Part shown: in pieces, positions 40,652 through 48,710 of the stretch
Layout: every line of letters starts with the position of its first letter
Numbering within the stretch: position 1 is the stretch's first letter
NCBI RefSeq assembly: GCF_006438965.1
Contig: NZ_RCZM01000007.1
Coordinates: 1 to 64,000 of the forward strand
Reading direction: 5' to 3'
Source of the DNA: Pedococcus bigeumensis
GTDB lineage: Bacteria; Actinomycetota; Actinomycetes; Actinomycetales; Dermatophilaceae
DNA: 64,000 nucleotides
Program-made: the position numbers and the translations under genes
The notes under the pieces: generated by a model
Database searches by the model: none
What the model was told of the DNA's origin: nothing
What the model saw: only the letters and a program-made list of their open reading frames with translations

Positions 40652-41101
40652 ATGAGCCAGCAGACCGTCGTCGTCCTCAACGGACCGAACCTCAACCTGC
40701 TCGGCGAGCGCGAGCCGGAGATCTACGGGTCGGACACCCTCGCCGAGATCGAGGCGCTCTGCCGCAAGGCCGCGAGCCTGGCCGGTCTGGAGATCGACTT
40801 CCGCCAGAGCAACCACGAGGGTGCGCTGATCGACGCCATCCACGAGGTGCGCAAGAGCGCCGTCGGCATCGTCATCAACGCCGGCGCCTACACGCACACC
40901 TCCATCGCGCTGCGCGACGCGCTCGCCGCCGTGAGCATCCCCGTCTTCGAGGTCCACCTCAGCAATGTGCACCAGCGCGAGGAGTTCCGGCACTACTCCT
41001 ACCTGTCCGCCGTCTCCGACGGCGTCATCCTGGGCTGTGGCCCCAGCGGCTACGCCTACGCCATCGCGCGGATCTCCGAGCTGATCGACGACCGGCACTG
41101 A
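40652..41101 (+). CDS. aroQ: Type II 3-dehydroquinate dehydratase
   Basis: A 149-residue enzyme of the shikimate pathway, dehydrating 3-dehydroquinate to 3-dehydroshikimate. It has the N-terminal [17 protein letters not shown] with Tyr25, the FRQSNHEG loop, [10 protein letters not shown] and catalytic EVHLSN, the expected type II motifs and length. Confidence 0.96.
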   Translation: MSQQTVVVLNGPNLNLLGEREPEIYGSDTLAEIEALCRKAASLAGLEIDFRQSNHEGALIDAIHEVRKSAVGIVINAGAYTHTSIALRDALAAVSIPVFEVHLSNVHQREEFRHYSYLSAVSDGVILGCGPSGYAYAIARISELIDDRH

Positions 41102-41115
41102 CCCCCTGGCTCACG

Positions 41116-41169
41116 CACCTGTTGGAAGCGAAACTTCCGGGGATCCGGTAGTTCCACTTCCAACAGGTG
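41116..41169. repeat. Long inverted repeat between aroQ and acyl-CoA dehydrogenase genes
   Basis: CACCTGTTGGAAG (41116-41128) is repeated perfectly inverted at 41157-41169, with a 28-base loop that itself contains a shorter imperfect dyad. It lies 15 bases past the aroQ stop and 28 bases before the next start, so it could be a terminator, an RNA control element or a double operator. No T-run follows. Confidence 0.6.
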
Positions 41170-41197
41170 GGGAGAGCCGTGCTGCAAGACTGCGGGC

Positions 41198-42397
41198 ATG
41201 ACACCGCAGTCGCCGCTCGACCCCATGGACCTCGCCGGCATCGACGACCTGCTGAGCGACGAGGAGAAGGCGATCCGCGGCACCGTCCGCGCCTTCCTGG
41301 ACAAGCGGGTCGAGCCGCATGTCGCCGACTGGTTCGAGCGGGGTGAGATCGACGACGTCCGCGGCCTGACCAAGGAGCTGGGAGCGCTCGGGCTGCTCGG
41401 CATGCACCTCGAGGGCTACGGCTGCGCCGGCCTGAGCGCGGTCGACTACGGCCTGGCCTGCCTCGAGCTCGAGGCTACCGACTCCGGCGTCCGGAGCCTG
41501 GTGTCGGTGCAGGGCTCGCTGGCGATGTTCGCGATCCACCGCTGGGGCACCGAGGAGCACAAGCAGGAGTGGCTCCCGCGGATGGCGGCCGGCGAGGCGA
41601 TCGGCTGTTTCGGCCTGACCGAGCCGGACCACGGCTCCGACCCCGCCTCGATGCGCACCCGGGCCCGCAGGGACGGCGACGACTGGGTGCTCGATGGCTC
41701 CAAGATGTGGATCACCAACGGCTCGATCGCCGACGTCGCGGTGGTCTGGGCCCAGGTCGACGAGGCCGGGGACGGCAAGAGCGTCATCCGGGGCTTCGTG
41801 GTGCCCACCGACACCCCCGGCTTCTCGGCCCCGGAGATCAAGCACAAGATGTCGCTGCGTGCCTCGGTGACCAGCGAGCTCGTCCTCGACGGGGTACGCC
41901 TGCCTGCTGACGCGGTCCTTCCCGACGTGACCGGGCTCAAGGGACCGTTGTCATGCCTCTCCGAGGCGCGCTACGGCATCGTCTGGGGGTCGCTGGGGGC
42001 CGCGCGCTCCAGCCTCGACACGGCCCGGCGCTACTCGATCGAGCGGCACCAGTTCGGTCGTCCGCTCGCAGGGTTCCAGCTGACCCAGCAGAAGCTCGCC
42101 GACATGGCCCTCGAGCTCGTCAAGGGGCAGCTGCTCGCCCTGCACCTGGGCCGCCGCAAGGACGCCGGCACGCTGCGTCCCGAGCAGGTCAGCCTCGGCA
42201 AGCTCAACAACATCCGCGAGGCCATCGACATCTGCCGCACCTCACGAACCATCTTGGGCGCCAACGGAATCAGCCTCGAGTACCCGATCATCCGGCACAT
42301 GAACAACCTCGAGTCGGTGCTCACCTACGAAGGCACCGTGGAGATGCACACCCTCGTCATCGGGCAGGCCATGACTGGTGAGCAGGCCTTCCGCTAG
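41198..42397 (+). CDS. Acyl-CoA dehydrogenase (glutaryl-CoA dehydrogenase-like)
   Basis: A 399-residue flavoprotein of the ACAD fold, with SVQGSLAMFAIHRWG, FGLTEPDHGSDPA, WITNGSIADV and catalytic Glu in LTYEGTVEMHTLVIGQ. The combination resembles glutaryl-CoA dehydrogenase, which oxidises and decarboxylates glutaryl-CoA to crotonyl-CoA in lysine/tryptophan catabolism. A more general short-chain role is possible. Confidence 0.85.
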   Translation: MTPQSPLDPMDLAGIDDLLSDEEKAIRGTVRAFLDKRVEPHVADWFERGEIDDVRGLTKELGALGLLGMHLEGYGCAGLSAVDYGLACLELEATDSGVRSLVSVQGSLAMFAIHRWGTEEHKQEWLPRMAAGEAIGCFGLTEPDHGSDPASMRTRARRDGDDWVLDGSKMWITNGSIADVAVVWAQVDEAGDGKSVIRGFVVPTDTPGFSAPEIKHKMSLRASVTSELVLDGVRLPADAVLPDVTGLKGPLSCLSEARYGIVWGSLGAARSSLDTARRYSIERHQFGRPLAGFQLTQQKLADMALELVKGQLLALHLGRRKDAGTLRPEQVSLGKLNNIREAIDICRTSRTILGANGISLEYPIIRHMNNLESVLTYEGTVEMHTLVIGQAMTGEQAFR

Positions 42398-42441
42398 GCC
42401 TGCCGCAGATCTCGCCACCACCCCCGTGAGAAGGTCGCCGC

Positions 42442-43224
42442 ATGATCGAGATCCTGAACCCCACCGAGCTGGCCCGAGCACGGGACACGGGCGCCCTGGT
42501 CGCTGACATCCTGCAGAGCCTGAAGGCGCGCAGCACGGTCGGCACGAACCTGCTGGACATCGACCGGTGGGCCCAGACCATGATCGTCGAGGCCGGAGCG
42601 CAGTCCTGCTACGTCGACTACGAGCCGTCGTTCGGGCGCGGACCGTTCGGCCACTACATCTGCACGTCCGTCAACGACGCGGTGCTCCACGGGCTGCCGC
42701 ACGACTACACCCTCGCCGACGGCGACCTGCTCTCCCTCGACCTCGCGGTGTCGAAGGCCGGTGTCGCCGCAGACTCCGCGATCAGCTTCATCGTCGGCGC
42801 GTCGAGGCCTCCGGAGAGCGTCGCGTTGATCAGCGCCACCGAACGCGCCCTGAGCGCAGCGATAGCCGCCGCGGGACCCGGGGCTCGCATCGGTGACATC
42901 TCGCACGCCATCGGCACGGTCCTCCTCGACGCGGGCTACCAGGTCAACACCCAGTTCGGAGGTCATGGCATCGGCTCGACGATGCACCAGGACCCGCACG
43001 TCTCGAACACGGGGCGGCCCGGCCGTGGCTACCAGCTGCGCCCCGGCCTGCTGCTCGCCCTCGAGCCGTGGGTGATGGCGGACACCGACGAGCTCGTCAC
43101 CGACCCCGACGGGTGGACGCTCCGCAGCGCGACGGGCAGCCGGACCGCACACAGCGAGCACACCATCGCCATCACCGACGACGGAGCCGAGATCCTCACG
43201 GCTCCCGACCACGCCCAGAACTGA
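42442..43224 (+). CDS. map: Type I methionine aminopeptidase
   Basis: A 260-residue metallopeptidase that removes the initiator Met. The five metal ligands are visible: Asp in LSLDLAV, Asp in AADSAISF, His in GHGIGSTMH, Glu in LALEPW and Glu in HSEHTI. The N-terminus lacks any extension, as in short type Ia enzymes. It follows the acyl-CoA dehydrogenase gene by 44 bases. Confidence 0.94.
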   Translation: MIEILNPTELARARDTGALVADILQSLKARSTVGTNLLDIDRWAQTMIVEAGAQSCYVDYEPSFGRGPFGHYICTSVNDAVLHGLPHDYTLADGDLLSLDLAVSKAGVAADSAISFIVGASRPPESVALISATERALSAAIAAAGPGARIGDISHAIGTVLLDAGYQVNTQFGGHGIGSTMHQDPHVSNTGRPGRGYQLRPGLLLALEPWVMADTDELVTDPDGWTLRSATGSRTAHSEHTIAITDDGAEILTAPDHAQN

Positions 43225-43438
43225 CGCCCCAGCCACCCTCCGGCCGGTCGCCGCAGCCCTTCGGAACAGGTCGCCTCGGCCCTTCCGGATGGCCCGTTGC
43301 AGCCCCTCGTGGCAGGGCACGGAAACGCCGTCGCGCGGACCGGGCGACCCGGCATACCCTCGATTTTCGGTGGAGGCATTGGACCGTGTAGTCTCACCGT
43401 CGCACTTCCGCGCGGCTCTCGCGAGCCCCGGTGAGCGC

Positions 43439-43511
43439 GCCCCCTTAGCTCAGTCGGTAGAGCGTTTCCATGGTAAGGAAAAGGTCGTCGGTTCGATTCC
43501 GACAGGGGGCT
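43439..43511 (+). tRNA. tRNA-Thr (GGT)
   Basis: A full cloverleaf of 73 bases: 7-bp acceptor stem (GCCCCCT with AGGGGGC), TAGCTCAGTCGGTAGAGC D arm, anticodon GGT at 43472-43474 in a perfect 5-bp stem, and GGTTCGATTCC T arm. No encoded CCA. It begins a conserved actinobacterial trio with tRNA-Met and rpmG. Confidence 0.97.
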
Positions 43512-43543
43512 CTGGGAACGGCGTCGCGAGGCGCAGGCCCCAT

Positions 43544-43617
43544 GGCGGGGTAGCTCAGCTGGTTAGAGCGCACGACTCATAATCGTGAGGTCGCGGGATC
43601 GAGCCCCGCTCCCGCTA
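43544..43617 (+). tRNA. tRNA-Met (CAT), elongator type
   Basis: A 74-base cloverleaf with anticodon CAT at 43578-43580 and a 7-bp acceptor stem that has two wobble pairs at its ends, as in elongator rather than initiator tRNA. The T loop reads ATCGAGC instead of the usual TTCGAGC, so T54 is A. No encoded CCA. Confidence 0.95.
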
Positions 43618-43741
43618 CAACCGCGATTTCAGGAATCAGCCTGGACTCGCGTATTCTGATGCGTCGCCGCCTGATGTTGCCCGATGTCAGCGCGCGCCCC
43701 ATCAGTTTCAGACCAAGTCAGTTCCGAGAGCAGGTTGCCCC

Positions 43742-43912
43742 GTGGCTAGCAAGAGCGCAGATGTCCGCCCCAAGATCACCTTGGCGTGCGTGGATTGCAA
43801 GGAGCGCAACTACATCACCAAGAAGAACCGTCGGAACAACCCCGACCGCCTGGAGATGAAGAAGTTCTGCCCTCGCGACAAGAAGCACACGGTGCACCGC
43901 GAGACCCGCTGA
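43742..43912 (+). CDS. rpmG: 50S ribosomal protein L33
   Basis: A 56-residue L33 (the reading starts GTG-GCT-AGC at 43742). It has [14 protein letters not shown], the conserved [16 protein letters not shown] and HTVHRETR at the end. The zinc-binding type of L33 has two CxxC pairs; here the second is CPRD, so the fourth Cys is replaced by Asp and zinc binding may be weakened or lost. Confidence 0.95.
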   Translation: MASKSADVRPKITLACVDCKERNYITKKNRRNNPDRLEMKKFCPRDKKHTVHRETR

Positions 43913-44004
43913 CCCAGCACCTCGCGCACCACGACAGCCGCCTCGGACCCTCGTCCTCGGGCGGCTTTGTCGTGTCCCGGCAGGGCACCAATAGAGTGGT
44001 TGCC

Positions 44005-44451
44005 ATGGCCGTCAACGCAGACTTCGCAGGGCGCAGCTACCCGCCCAGTGGCCCGTATGCCGTGGACGCGGCGACGCTTGCAGCGTTCGCCGCCGCGGTG
44101 GGCTCGCAGGATCCAGTGCACACCTCGAGCGAGGCCGCGCAGGCCGCCGGTTACCGCGACGTGATCGCGCCGCCGACCTTCGCCGTGACCATCGCCCAGC
44201 AGTGCGACGCGGTCTTCGTGCAGGACCCCGAGGCGGGCATCGACTACACCCGCGTGGTCCACGGCGAGCAGCGGTTCATCCACCACCGACCCATCACGGC
44301 CGGCGACTCGGTGGTCGGCACGCTGACCGTCGACTCGGTGCGCGAAGCGGGTGGGCACGCGATGGTCACGACCCGCACCGAGCTCGCGACCGAGGCCGGC
44401 GAGGCACTGTGCACCTCCACGTCAACCATCGTCATCAGGGGAGGGGAGTGA
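44005..44451 (+). CDS. hadA: FAS1-like/MaoC dehydratase, HadA type
   Basis: A 148-residue hot-dog-fold protein with ADFAGRSYPPSGPYAVDA at the N-terminus and SSEAAQAAGYRDVIAPPTFAVT, the HadA-type half of (3R)-hydroxyacyl-ACP dehydratase. It forms a heterodimer with HadB and dehydrates acyl chains in fatty acid elongation. ATG 44005 is preferred. It overlaps hadB by GTGA. In mycobacteria this pair belongs to FAS-II; in this organism the exact use is not known. Confidence 0.88.
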   Translation: MAVNADFAGRSYPPSGPYAVDAATLAAFAAAVGSQDPVHTSSEAAQAAGYRDVIAPPTFAVTIAQQCDAVFVQDPEAGIDYTRVVHGEQRFIHHRPITAGDSVVGTLTVDSVREAGGHAMVTTRTELATEAGEALCTSTSTIVIRGGE

Positions 44452-44876
44452 CCGTGGCCGTACGCACCGTGGCCCAGACCACCGTCGGCGAGACCATCGG
44501 GCCGCTCACCCTGAGCGTCGCGCGCGAGACCCTGGTCGCCTACGCCGGCGCCTCCGGCGACCAGAACCCGATCCACCAGGACGAGGCCTTCGCCAAGTCG
44601 GTCGGCCTGCCCGATGTCATCGCCCACGGCATGTGGACGATGGGCGCGGTCGGGTCGGTCGTCGAGGAGTGGGCCGGTGACGGCGGCCGCGTCGTCGAGT
44701 TCGGCACCCGCTTCACCAAGCCCGTGGTCGTCCCGCAGGGCGGCGGCGAGGTCGAGGTCACCGGTGTCGTCAAGGCAGTCGATGAGGACGCCAAGCGCGC
44801 CACCGTCGAGCTCACCGCCACCAGCGAGGGCGCCAAGGTGCTCGGACGCTGCATCGCGGTCGTCCAGCTCGACTGA
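44448..44876 (+). CDS. hadB: MaoC-like dehydratase, HadB type (catalytic subunit)
   Basis: A 142-residue hot-dog protein with the hydratase 2 motif SGDQNPIHQDE, whose Asp and His are catalytic. It has GGGGAGG upstream and overlaps hadA. Together they give the heterodimer HadAB, which dehydrates 3-hydroxyacyl-ACP. The hadA-hadB-murB order is conserved in Actinobacteria. Confidence 0.9.
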   Translation: MTVAVRTVAQTTVGETIGPLTLSVARETLVAYAGASGDQNPIHQDEAFAKSVGLPDVIAHGMWTMGAVGSVVEEWAGDGGRVVEFGTRFTKPVVVPQGGGEVEVTGVVKAVDEDAKRATVELTATSEGAKVLGRCIAVVQLD

Positions 44877-44886
44877 CCGGGCCTTG

Positions 44887-45963
44887 ATGCACGACGAGCA
44901 CGACGTCCCCCTGGCGTCCCTGACGACGATGCGCGTGGGCGGCCCGGCCGCGCGGCTCGTGACCGGGCAGACCATCGACGAGGTCGTCGACGCCGTCCGC
45001 GAGGTCGACGACGCCGACGAGCCACTGCTCGTCCTCGGCGGCGGATCGAACCTGGTCATCGCCGACGCGGGGTTCGCGGGGAGCGTGGTGCGCCTCGCGA
45101 CTGATGGCGTGACCGTCGAGTCCGCAGACCTGTGCGGCGGGGTGATGGTGCGGGTAGCGGCCGGCGTGGTCTGGGACGACTTCGTCGCGCAGGCCGTCCG
45201 CGAAGGCTGGTCGGGGGTCGAGGCACTGTCCGGCATCCCGGGGTCCACCGGCGCCACCCCGGTCCAGAACGTCGGCGCCTACGGCCAGGAGGTTGCCCAG
45301 ACCATCGCCTCGGTCCGGGTCTACGACCGCGCCCAGCAGCAGGTGCGCACCCTCGCGTCGGTCGACTGCGACTTCACCTACCGTCACTCGGTCTTCAAGG
45401 CCACCTCGCGCTACGTCGTGCTCGACGTCCTGTTCCAGCTCATCCCCAGTGAGCTCAGCCAACCGGTCAGGTATGCCGACCTGGCCGGTCAGCTGGGCGT
45501 CGACACGGGGGAGCGGGTGCCGCTGGGCGAAGCCCGCGAGGCGGTCCTGGCACAACGACGGCTGCGTGGCATGGTCCTCGACGAGTCCGACCACGACACG
45601 TGGTCGTGCGGGTCGTTCTTCACCAACCCGATCCTGTCCGCACACCGGTTCGGGACCCTGGAGTCGCGAGCCGCGACGAGGCTCGGCCCCGACGCGTCGG
45701 CCCCACCCCGGTTCACCGACACCGACGGCAACGTCAAGACCTCGGCGGCCTGGCTGATCGACAAGGCGGGCTTCGCCAAGGGTTACGCACTGCCGGGCAG
45801 CGGCGCGGCCCTGTCGACCAAGCACACGCTGGCCATCACCAACCGCGGCGAGGCCACGGCATACGACGTCGCAGCGCTTGCCCGGCACCTCCAGCAGGGG
45901 GTCCACGACGTGTTCGGCGTGACCCTGGTCAACGAGCCGGTGTTCGTAGGGCACGACCTGTAG
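44887..45963 (+). CDS. murB: UDP-N-acetylenolpyruvoylglucosamine reductase
   Basis: A 358-residue flavoenzyme of peptidoglycan synthesis that reduces UDP-GlcNAc-enolpyruvate to UDP-MurNAc with NADPH. It shows the FAD-binding VLGGGSNLVIADAG and GIPGSTGATPVQNVGAYG, catalytic Arg in YRHSVFK, Ser in WSCGSFFTNP and Glu in VNEPVFVG. The ATG at 44887 follows hadB by ten bases. Confidence 0.96.
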   Translation: MHDEHDVPLASLTTMRVGGPAARLVTGQTIDEVVDAVREVDDADEPLLVLGGGSNLVIADAGFAGSVVRLATDGVTVESADLCGGVMVRVAAGVVWDDFVAQAVREGWSGVEALSGIPGSTGATPVQNVGAYGQEVAQTIASVRVYDRAQQQVRTLASVDCDFTYRHSVFKATSRYVVLDVLFQLIPSELSQPVRYADLAGQLGVDTGERVPLGEAREAVLAQRRLRGMVLDESDHDTWSCGSFFTNPILSAHRFGTLESRAATRLGPDASAPPRFTDTDGNVKTSAAWLIDKAGFAKGYALPGSGAALSTKHTLAITNRGEATAYDVAALARHLQQGVHDVFGVTLVNEPVFVGHDL

Positions 45964-45971
45964 TTCGTCGT

Positions 45972-47000
45972 TCAGTCGGTTGGGGCTGCCAGCCAGGTGT
46001 CGATGTCCGCGAGGGCCGCGTCGCGCACGTCCTTGGGGGCACACGAGGCCATGACCGAGCCGCGGGCCAGCGCGGCCAGCTCGTCATCGGTGAAGCCCAG
46101 GGCGGTGCGGGCCAGCTCGTACTGGTCGGCCAGCCGGGAACCGAACAGCAGCGGGTCGTCGGCACCCAAGGCCACCGGTATGCCGTGCTCCACGATCGTG
46201 CGCAACGGCACCTCGGCAGCGCCGCCGTAGACCCCGAGGGCGATGTTGCTGCGGGGACACACCTCCAGGGCGACTCCCGACTCGGCGACGAGCTCGAGCA
46301 CCCGCGGGTCCTCCACGCTCCGGACCCCGTGGCCGAGGCGGTCCGGGCGGATCGCCTCGAGGGTCTCCTCGACGGCAGTGGGGCCGAGCAGCTCCCCGGC
46401 ATGCGGAACCAGGGCCAGGCCGGCCCTCCGGGCGATGGCGAAGGCGGGTGCGAAGTCGGAGGTCTGGCCGCGGCGTTCGTCGTTGCTGAGCCCGAACCCG
46501 ACCACGGTGCCCGCGCCCTCTCCGGCGTGCTGGGCGGCAAGTCGGGCCAGCGTCCGGGCGTCGAGTGGGTGGCGGATCCGGCTGGCCGCCACCACCACCG
46601 CGACCTGCGTCGCCCCCTCGCGAGAGGCTGCGGCCGCCTCGTCGAGGACGATCTCGAGGGCGGGTGAGATGCCACCGACGAACGGCGCGTACGACGTCGG
46701 GTCGACCTGGATCTCCAGCCAGCGCGACCCCTCCGCAGCGTCGTCCACGGCGGCCTCGCGGACGATCCGGCGCAGGTCTGACTCGTTGCGGACGCAAGCC
46801 CGGGCAGCGTCATACAGCCGCTGGAAACGGAACCAGCCGCGCTCGTCGCGCCCGCTCAGGGTGGGCGGGTAGCCGGTGGTCAGCGCATCGGGGAGTCGCA
46901 ACCCGTGCTGGTGTGCGAGGTCGCGCACCGTCGCCACGCGCATCGAACCGGTGAAGTGCAGGTGCAGGTGCGCCTTGGGGAGGGTGGTCACCGGGCGCAT
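45972..47000 (-). CDS. Adenosine deaminase-family amidohydrolase
   Basis: A 342-residue TIM-barrel deaminase. Zinc ligands are the HLHLH motif near residue 11, His in VPHAGE (which also carries catalytic Glu), His in RLGHGVR and Asp in ALGADDP. It should remove the amino group from adenosine or a related purine. The first motif reads HLHLHFTGSM where typical enzymes have HxHLDG, so the exact substrate (adenosine, adenine derivative or futalosine-type) is open. It converges with murB. Confidence 0.85.
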   Translation of the reverse strand: MRPVTTLPKAHLHLHFTGSMRVATVRDLAHQHGLRLPDALTTGYPPTLSGRDERGWFRFQRLYDAARACVRNESDLRRIVREAAVDDAAEGSRWLEIQVDPTSYAPFVGGISPALEIVLDEAAAASREGATQVAVVVAASRIRHPLDARTLARLAAQHAGEGAGTVVGFGLSNDERRGQTSDFAPAFAIARRAGLALVPHAGELLGPTAVEETLEAIRPDRLGHGVRSVEDPRVLELVAESGVALEVCPRSNIALGVYGGAAEVPLRTIVEHGIPVALGADDPLLFGSRLADQYELARTALGFTDDELAALARGSVMASCAPKDVRDAALADIDTWLAAPTD

Positions 47001-47019
47001 GTCGAGCAGTCTGGCAGCC

Positions 47020-47517
47020 CTAGTCCTCCACGATGTGCATGGCTGCCTCTTCCGGGCTCAGGACGTCACCGCTGGCGTCAGACTCGTCGCCCACGAGCTC
47101 GCTGTCCACGTCGGGGCCCTCGCCCTCGTCAGGGTCGGTCAGCTGCCCGACGCCCGCCGCGCCGACCTCCTCGTCGCCGAGGTAGTCGTCGTCCGCCTCG
47201 ATGGAGTCGGGGTCCGTACCGCCCACGCGGGGTTCGTCATCGAGACCGCCCTCATTGTCGGGGGCGCCGTAGGCAGAGTCAGGGTCGGGCACCTCCTGCC
47301 GGATCCGCTGCTCGATGGTCTCCTCCTGGCCCTGCTCGGTGGCCGTCGTGCCCCACTCGGTGGCGCGCGGCTGCAGGTCAGGTGGTGACGACGGTTCGTT
47401 GTCGCCCTCGCTGGAGTCCAGCAGCTCGTCCTGACCGCTGCCGGCGTCCACGCCGTCGTCCAGGCTGACACTGCCCAGGTCGTCCTCGAAGCTTTCCGTG
47501 CCCGGCTGATCGCTCAT
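47020..47517 (-). CDS. DUF5709 acidic protein
   Basis: A 165-residue, very acidic protein with the actinobacterial DUF5709 signature (EETIEQRIRQEVPDPDSAYGAPD, DEPRVGGTDPDSIEADDDYLGD, EEAAMHIVED). It has no transmembrane segment or signal peptide and is probably mostly disordered. Function unknown. Confidence 0.85.
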   Translation of the reverse strand: MSDQPGTESFEDDLGSVSLDDGVDAGSGQDELLDSSEGDNEPSSPPDLQPRATEWGTTATEQGQEETIEQRIRQEVPDPDSAYGAPDNEGGLDDEPRVGGTDPDSIEADDDYLGDEEVGAAGVGQLTDPDEGEGPDVDSELVGDESDASGDVLSPEEAAMHIVED

Positions 47518-47591
47518 GCCCCCACCCTGCGTGACGAAGGACCCTGCCGCAAGGGCGGCCCGCACCGGGTGCCGTCTTCCGGACGCCGGCC

Positions 47592-48665
47592 TCAGCGGAC
47601 GACGGCCGGTGACCACGCCTTCGCGATGAGCATCCGAGGGGCGCCGGTGCCGTCGGCGGGCACCACCCAGACGTTGGTCTCGGCGGCGTGGCTGCCCACA
47701 CCCGGCAGCCCGTAGAGGATCTGGTCCTTGTCGAGCCACTCGACCTGGTCGTCGACGCTGTGCTCCTCGGTGAGTGACACCTCCTTGCCGGTGGCCAGGT
47801 CCAGCACGGCCAGGCGCCAGTCGCCCGGGCCGCGGGTGCCCAGCTTCTTGTAGGCGACCTTGGTCCCGTCCGGCGACAAGGAGGGGCACTCCGCATCCGA
47901 GCGGATGGTCTGCACCGTCCGGGTCGACAACCGGCCGCTGGCCAGCCAGGTCTTGCTGTCGAACTTGACCGTGACGTAGAAGGCATCGTCGTCGCTGGCA
48001 AACGTCACGCCCCAGTAGTTGCGGTCGGCGGGCTTGATTGCCTTGCCCTGGTGGACGAGGCGGAAGGTCTCCAGGTCGAAGCTGCGGTCGGTACCGATCT
48101 CGGAGACGACCGTGCGCGTCGAGAAGTTGGCGGCTGCATAGGAGTCACCCGACACGAAGCTCGTCGTGGCCGCCAGCTTCGCGTCGTCGGACAGCCGTGC
48201 CCGGCTGGGTACGCCGGTCAGGGGCAGGTCCTCGGTGGGCCCGTCGGCGTCCACGAACGTCGTGGCCGTGTAGGTTGTCACGACGCCGGGGTCGGAGGCC
48301 ACGCAGAGGGTGCGCGTGCGGGCGACGAAGACGCGGTCGCACGAGGTCGGCGTCAGGGCTCGCGGACCGCTCGGGTCGGCCAGTGAGACCATCGCCACCC
48401 GCCCGTAGTCCGGCCCGATCGCCGTGTTGCGGAAGACGATTCGTGGCGCGCCAGCGATCTTGGCCACCGACACCGTGTCCTGTGGCGACGCCGTGCGGAC
48501 CGCCTCCTGCTGCTTGGCCCGCGACAGCACCAGGTAGGCGGTGGTCCCCCCGACGAGGACGACGGCGATGGCGATGAGGGCGATGACGCGCTGGCGGACC
48601 GTGCCCGGACCGGCCGTCGCGGGTTCAGGTGTCGGGGCGGGAGCGGTCCTGCGCCGCTTGCTCAT
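47592..48665 (-). CDS. Membrane-anchored beta-propeller (PD40/TolB-like) protein
   Basis: A 357-residue protein with a short Lys/Arg-rich cytoplasmic start, one transmembrane helix (about 27-47, VIALIAIAVVLVGGTTAYLVL) and an extracytoplasmic domain of PD40/TolB-like blades (SPDGTKVAYKKL, WRLAVLDLATGKEV, DKDQILYGLPG). It is downstream of the MFS gene, linked by three tiny reading frames that overlap one another by ATGA. The start at 48665 is the last of these ATGs. Function unknown; a sensor or stabilising role is possible. Confidence 0.75.
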   Translation of the reverse strand: MSKRRRTAPAPTPEPATAGPGTVRQRVIALIAIAVVLVGGTTAYLVLSRAKQQEAVRTASPQDTVSVAKIAGAPRIVFRNTAIGPDYGRVAMVSLADPSGPRALTPTSCDRVFVARTRTLCVASDPGVVTTYTATTFVDADGPTEDLPLTGVPSRARLSDDAKLAATTSFVSGDSYAAANFSTRTVVSEIGTDRSFDLETFRLVHQGKAIKPADRNYWGVTFASDDDAFYVTVKFDSKTWLASGRLSTRTVQTIRSDAECPSLSPDGTKVAYKKLGTRGPGDWRLAVLDLATGKEVSLTEEHSVDDQVEWLDKDQILYGLPGVGSHAAETNVWVVPADGTGAPRMLIAKAWSPAVVR

Positions 48666-48710
48666 GCGGTCACGCTCATGTGGTCACGCTCATGCGGTCA
48701 GCAACCTCAT
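48662..48710 (-). promoter_or_regulatory. Three overlapping minicistrons in a 14-bp tandem repeat linking the MFS and propeller genes
   Basis: A 14-bp unit is repeated three times (48661-48702; one copy differs by a base) and a fourth partial copy follows. On the coding strand each copy holds ATGA. It makes minicistrons of six codons (48690-48710, MRLLTA) and five codons (48676-48693, MSVTT; 48662-48679, MSVTA). Each start overlaps the previous stop by one base and the final ATG is that of the propeller gene. Ribosomes finishing the MFS gene could re-initiate step by step. Re-initiation itself is inference. Confidence 0.75.

Noticed and set aside
41116-41169. An ordinary intrinsic terminator for aroQ
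   Set aside because: No T-run follows and the loop is 28 bases, so I list it as an unexplained inverted repeat.
43289-43582. A small protein gene across the tRNA-Thr region
   Set aside because: The reading frame runs straight through tRNA-Thr and its protein has no domain; it is a frame artefact.
48661-48702. Iterons of a replication origin or a regulator array
   Set aside because: There are only three copies, located inside the junction of two genes, and each holds an ATGA overlap; translational coupling explains them better.
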